64,000 bases of DNA. Source: Conus ventricosus (Eukaryota > Mollusca > Gastropoda > Neogastropoda > Conidae). A program made the position numbers and the translations under genes. This document shows positions 51,574-64,000 of the stretch, one piece after another. Where the stretch lies: contig CM031610.1 in the NCBI GenBank assembly GCA_018398815.1, positions 36,319,003 through 36,383,002 on the forward strand, given 5' to 3'. The notes under the pieces were generated by a model that was not told where the DNA came from, searched no databases, and was given only the letters and a program-made list of their open reading frames with translations. The stretch's first letter is position 1. Every line of letters begins with the position of its first letter.

Positions 51574-52780
51574 GTGTCTCCTATCCCTCCCTGGAGACTA
51601 ATACGAGCACATTTTGATATTGAGCATACAGATTTAACAAAGGCTGAAAACACTATGTTATTATCCAATATCAAAATGCATTTACATGATCACTATTCCA
51701 ACCATTTTAAGATATACACTGATGGATCATTAATTAATGAACATGCAGGTGCGGCATACATTATCCCAGGTCTCAACAAAGAAAAGTCTTATTATCTCGG
51801 AAAAAACAAATCTATATTCACTGCGGAGTTAACTGCTATAATTATGGCTTTAAAGTTTGTTGTTGATTACCCTCAACATTTATCTAAAGTTGTTTTATGC
51901 GTCGATTCTAAGTCAGTTCTTACCGCAATGAAGAATTTTAGATTAAAAGTTCGACCTGAGATGATCACTGAAATAAATAATTTAGTACATTTCCTCTCAG
52001 TCAGAGACACTGAAATAACATTTCTTTGGGTGCCCTCCACTGCGGGTTATACTATAATGAAAAGGTTGATGTTCTGGCAAAGAGAGGAGCAAAACAATCA
52101 TCAGATTCGCATTTTTTGAACTTCTCTATGTCAATGCAAGAGTGCTATACTTTGGCAGAAAAAGTAAAATTTTCTAATTTTCATTTGATAGAAAGAGAAA
52201 CTGGGTGTTTTGGTTTACACAATGAAATGGGAAGTATTCATGAAATGTTAACTAAGTACGATCAAAACATTTATCGTAGACGACAGATAAGTTCCTTGAT
52301 CTGTAGATGGAAATTGGATTGTTTTTAAACAAAGTATGTCAAAAATATACATTGTATATGTGGTCATAGCATATCAACTGATCACATTCTTTTGTGTAAC
52401 TTAATGAAAAAATTCATTCCAAATACTTTTGTACAGCCAAGTCAAATGTTTTCCTGTCACTGTCAGCAAGTGAAACGTATCTTTTCTTTTTGAACTTAGC
52501 TAAAAGTCCAATTGGCAAATATTTGTAATATATAGCAGTCAGTGGTGAGATGAGACAGAAGAGTAACATGTTTCGGGTTTTTGTGTGGGTTTTTTGTTTG
52601 TTGTTTTTTGTTTTTCAATCTTTGATTAAGTGGATTTTCTACTTTTGTGTTATAGCTGTAGATATGTTAATTCTTTTACTCATTGTGTTAACCTTTTTTA
52701 CCCGACCCTCCCCCCCCCCTTTTTTTTTTCTTTTTTTCTTTCGTCTAATATCACGTAATAAGACGTAAAACAAAACAACA
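51574..52780 (+). mobile_element. LINE fragment with RNase H and Cys/His tail
   Basis: The frame at 51,574-52,119 has FKIYTDGSLINEHAGAAYI (DGS catalytic block), IFTAELTAIIMALKF (Glu block), VVLCVDSKSVLTAM (Asp block) and ITFLWVPST, i.e. an RNase H domain with most catalytic positions. A one-base change near 52,050 moves coding to 52,026-52,328 (NEKVDVLAKRGAKQ, last Asp block). Then CICGHSISTDHIL near 52,350 and the 3' tail near 52,745 follow. The RT is missing upstream. It is related to the 3.7-kb fragment. Confidence 0.82.
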
Positions 52781-52919
52781 ATAACAACCCTGCTGTTCCG
52801 CACAAAAACCTAAGAAGAAGCAACGTTTGATGTCCTTTCCCAGAAACACAAGTACACGCACGCCTCCCCCCCGCCCCCCCTCAATCTACGTTCCATTCGT
52901 GGTCTCTTTAAAATAAAAC

Positions 52920-52942
52920 GAGAGAGAGAGAGAGAGAGGAGT

Positions 52943-52992
<50 letters not shown>
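52920..52992. repeat. (GA)n followed by about 50-base poly-G
   Basis: GA array at 52,920-52,938, then an uninterrupted G run from about 52,944 to 52,992, the longest homopolymer in the window. Confidence 0.92.
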
Positions 52993-52993
<1 letters not shown>

Positions 52994-54131
52994 ACAAAAA
53001 GTACGAGGAAACGTAACTCTTCTCAACCAATTATAATGACAGAGAGGAAGTTGGCTGCTTACCTGCCTTGGGTCCTGTGCTGACAGTAAACCTGCGAACT
53101 AACACTGTAACAGAAGAAAACATTCCATATTTTTGCCATCTTTTCCTCTCTGTTGAGGTGAGAAAACTGTAGAATGAATTGAAATCCATTATTATCCACA
53201 GGTGAATCGAGTTTATCAGCTAACTGCTTTAAATGTTCTTGTACCTTATGAAGAACAGCAGTGAAAATGAATTATGCCATCCCATTTCTCAACTTGGGTC
53301 CCAGAGCTTCGTGATGAATCATTTATTTTAGGCCTAAATGATCACGAGGGGGGAAATGTCCTCGACCCTCCCAGAAAAAGGTGCCTTAAGCTGGAAATTT
53401 CCAATCATCTGTCATGACTTGCCGATACATCCCCAGGCACGATGAGGAAAGGATTACGCCCTGCTGTGAACAGAATTATTTCTTCAGTTCAAATAATGTT
53501 CCAGGATTGAAGAAGGCTAAGTATACACACAATACACCCCATCGGCAGGTCTGGTGGCAGATTGACACACTGGTCCACCAGCAGTAAACATCCAATGACT
53601 GAGTGACATATAGTGTGCATGCATGCACAAGTACACACACGCACATGAACATACATATGTGTATGTAGTTCTCGAGGACATTTTTTTTTTGTAACTTGGT
53701 CATCATTGGCGAGTAAACATTTGATTTTTCACTCATATCACATCTTCACACTTCTGAAGTTGTAAATATGTTGTTAATCATGACTACACTTGATCAAAGA
53801 CAACATAAACTGATGCAGTGACTGTATTTGTTTCCACTGGACCTTTATAGCAGAAGGGCATTGAAAGATCTGTCGATACTTCAGTGCTGCTTGACCTCTA
53901 CTCTGCCCATGCAGTAATTTCTGTCAAAAAGGAACTGAACTAATTTTGTTGTGAAATAAGTTAACTTCATGTCAATTGACAACTAGGATAAAATTTGCAC
54001 CACCTGTGACTTGCACTTTGGTCCTGTACATTTAGGAATTTTTCATAATTTTTTGTGTGTTTTTTTCAGGCATGTTTTGCAGAAAGCAGAATGATTATTT
54101 AGTGTCAGTTTGTCTTTGCCTTCTTCTTCAG
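52993..54131. other. Upstream region of ATG5; promoter / 5' noncoding exon presumably here
   Basis: The ATG5 ATG lies 2 bases inside an exon that has its own acceptor (TTCTTCTTCAG at 54,131), so a 5' noncoding exon must be further left. I cannot define it. No other gene was seen. Confidence 0.4.
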
Positions 54132-54132
54132 C

Positions 54133-63260
<9,128 letters not shown>

Positions 63261-63299
63261 GTTTGCTTTACCTGACTATGAGTGGCCAGGTAATATATA

Positions 63300-63440
63300 T
63301 ACATGTTTGTGTGTGTGGTGTGTGTGTGTGTGTGGTGTGGTGTGATGGCTGTTGGGTGGGGAGTAGTTTGTGTGAGTGATATTGGTGTGGTGTTGTGGGG
63401 TTGTGTGGGGTGGTGTGTGTGTGTGTTGTGGGGTGATGTA
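63300..63440. repeat. Interrupted (GT)n / GGTGTG repeat
   Basis: GT-rich alternation with GG breaks in ATG5 intron 6. Two overlapping open frames are artefacts. Confidence 0.9.
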
Positions 63441-64000
63441 AATCTGTCTCTCTGTCTGACGACTGTCAGTCTTTTTATCAATCCATCTGTGTTTTTTGTT
63501 TAATTTAGATAGAAGACAGATAAATATGTGTGTGTATAGTCACTGCCCTGTAGAAACGCTTTCTCTGTCTGGTTTATTAAGGAGCCCCCTTTGATGCTTA
63601 CATGAGATTTTAGGAGTCCAGAGATTTAAGAGGGTTCAAAGCAATCAGCTGGGCTACCATAATTGCTGAAGTTGTTTTATCCTGCTTACCTGTGAAGGGA
63701 GAACGAGCTGGAAATGGAAATGGAAAGTGATGAAATTTGACCGCACTTGAATGCTGTGTCAAAAATGGTCAACTGAACTGTTTTAGATTTAATCAGTGTC
63801 AATCACAGCCAGAAGAGTCTAGCCAGATTTTTTAAATGCATTTGTTTAGTTTTTTTGGAAGTTAGGATGCACATTTTTTTGTTAACAAAAGTCTTTGTGT
63901 GTGTGTGTGGTGGTGTGTGTGTACGTGTGTGCGGCGTGCGTGCGTGTGTTTCATTCCTGTTTTCAAGGTTCATGTATGCAGAAGCAAAATAATGACAGAC
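63441..64000. other. ATG5 intron 6, partial
   Basis: No exon recognised up to the right edge. A short GT tract is near 63,895-63,950. The last ATG5 exon(s) must lie further right. Confidence 0.5.

Overview
This is a gene-poor, repeat-rich stretch of an animal nuclear genome: long introns, canonical GT/AG splice sites, host genes of animal type, and very abundant (CA)n/(GT)n microsatellites and LINE retrotransposons. The mix of RTE-type, CR1-like, RNase H-bearing I/Nimbus-like and Ty3/Gypsy elements, plus an 'AATACTTATATAGCGCC' short repeat, suggests a lophotrochozoan, most likely a gastropod mollusc. That placement is inference, not measurement.

Three host genes are supported. (1) The 5' end of UFL1, the E3 ligase for UFMylation, lies on the minus strand at 305-2839. 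Three clean coding exons give about residues 1-115, and the gene continues off the left edge. (2) A multi-exon plus-strand gene that I do not recognise ('gene X') has candidate exons from 18,357 to about 46,600. It encodes an acidic, lysine-rich, coiled-coil and low-complexity protein. Its last exons chain in correct splice phase. (3) ATG5, the acceptor of ATG12 and core of the ATG8-lipidation enzyme, lies on the plus strand from 54,133 to 63,260. Six exons are visible, including the ATG12-acceptor lysine, and the last exon(s) lie off the right edge. UFL1 and ATG5 both serve ubiquitin-like conjugation pathways that meet in ER-phagy.

Layout: 1-2.84 kb UFL1 exons 3-1. 3.5-9.65 kb decayed LINEs, including an inverted pair of the same RNase H family, fold-backs, an endonuclease fragment and an ORF1-like coiled-coil protein. 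10.07-11.15 kb broken C2H2 zinc-finger sequence. 11.2-12.7 kb old LINE. 13.0-15.8 kb CR1-like LINE split by an RTE insertion with a clear target-site duplication. 18.36-46.6 kb gene X, whose introns carry a full-length but heavily corrupted RTE (20.4-23.4 kb), long (CA)n blocks, dispersed minisatellites and an antisense Ty3/Gypsy element (37.2-41.4 kb) with only one visible LTR. 46.6-48 kb the 3' UTR of gene X. 49.5-52.8 kb composite repeats and LINE tails. 54.1-63.3 kb ATG5, with a CR1-like LINE in intron 1 and a two-tier minisatellite that begins at the exon 4 donor.

A recurring oddity is one-base frame changes inside otherwise well-conserved exons of ATG5 and gene X, while UFL1 is clean. 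Splice phases remain coherent around them, so consensus errors are a better first explanation than pseudogenes. I see no CRISPR array, tRNA, rRNA or prokaryotic-type system. Nothing here convincingly amounts to a new biological system. The best novelty candidate is gene X itself.
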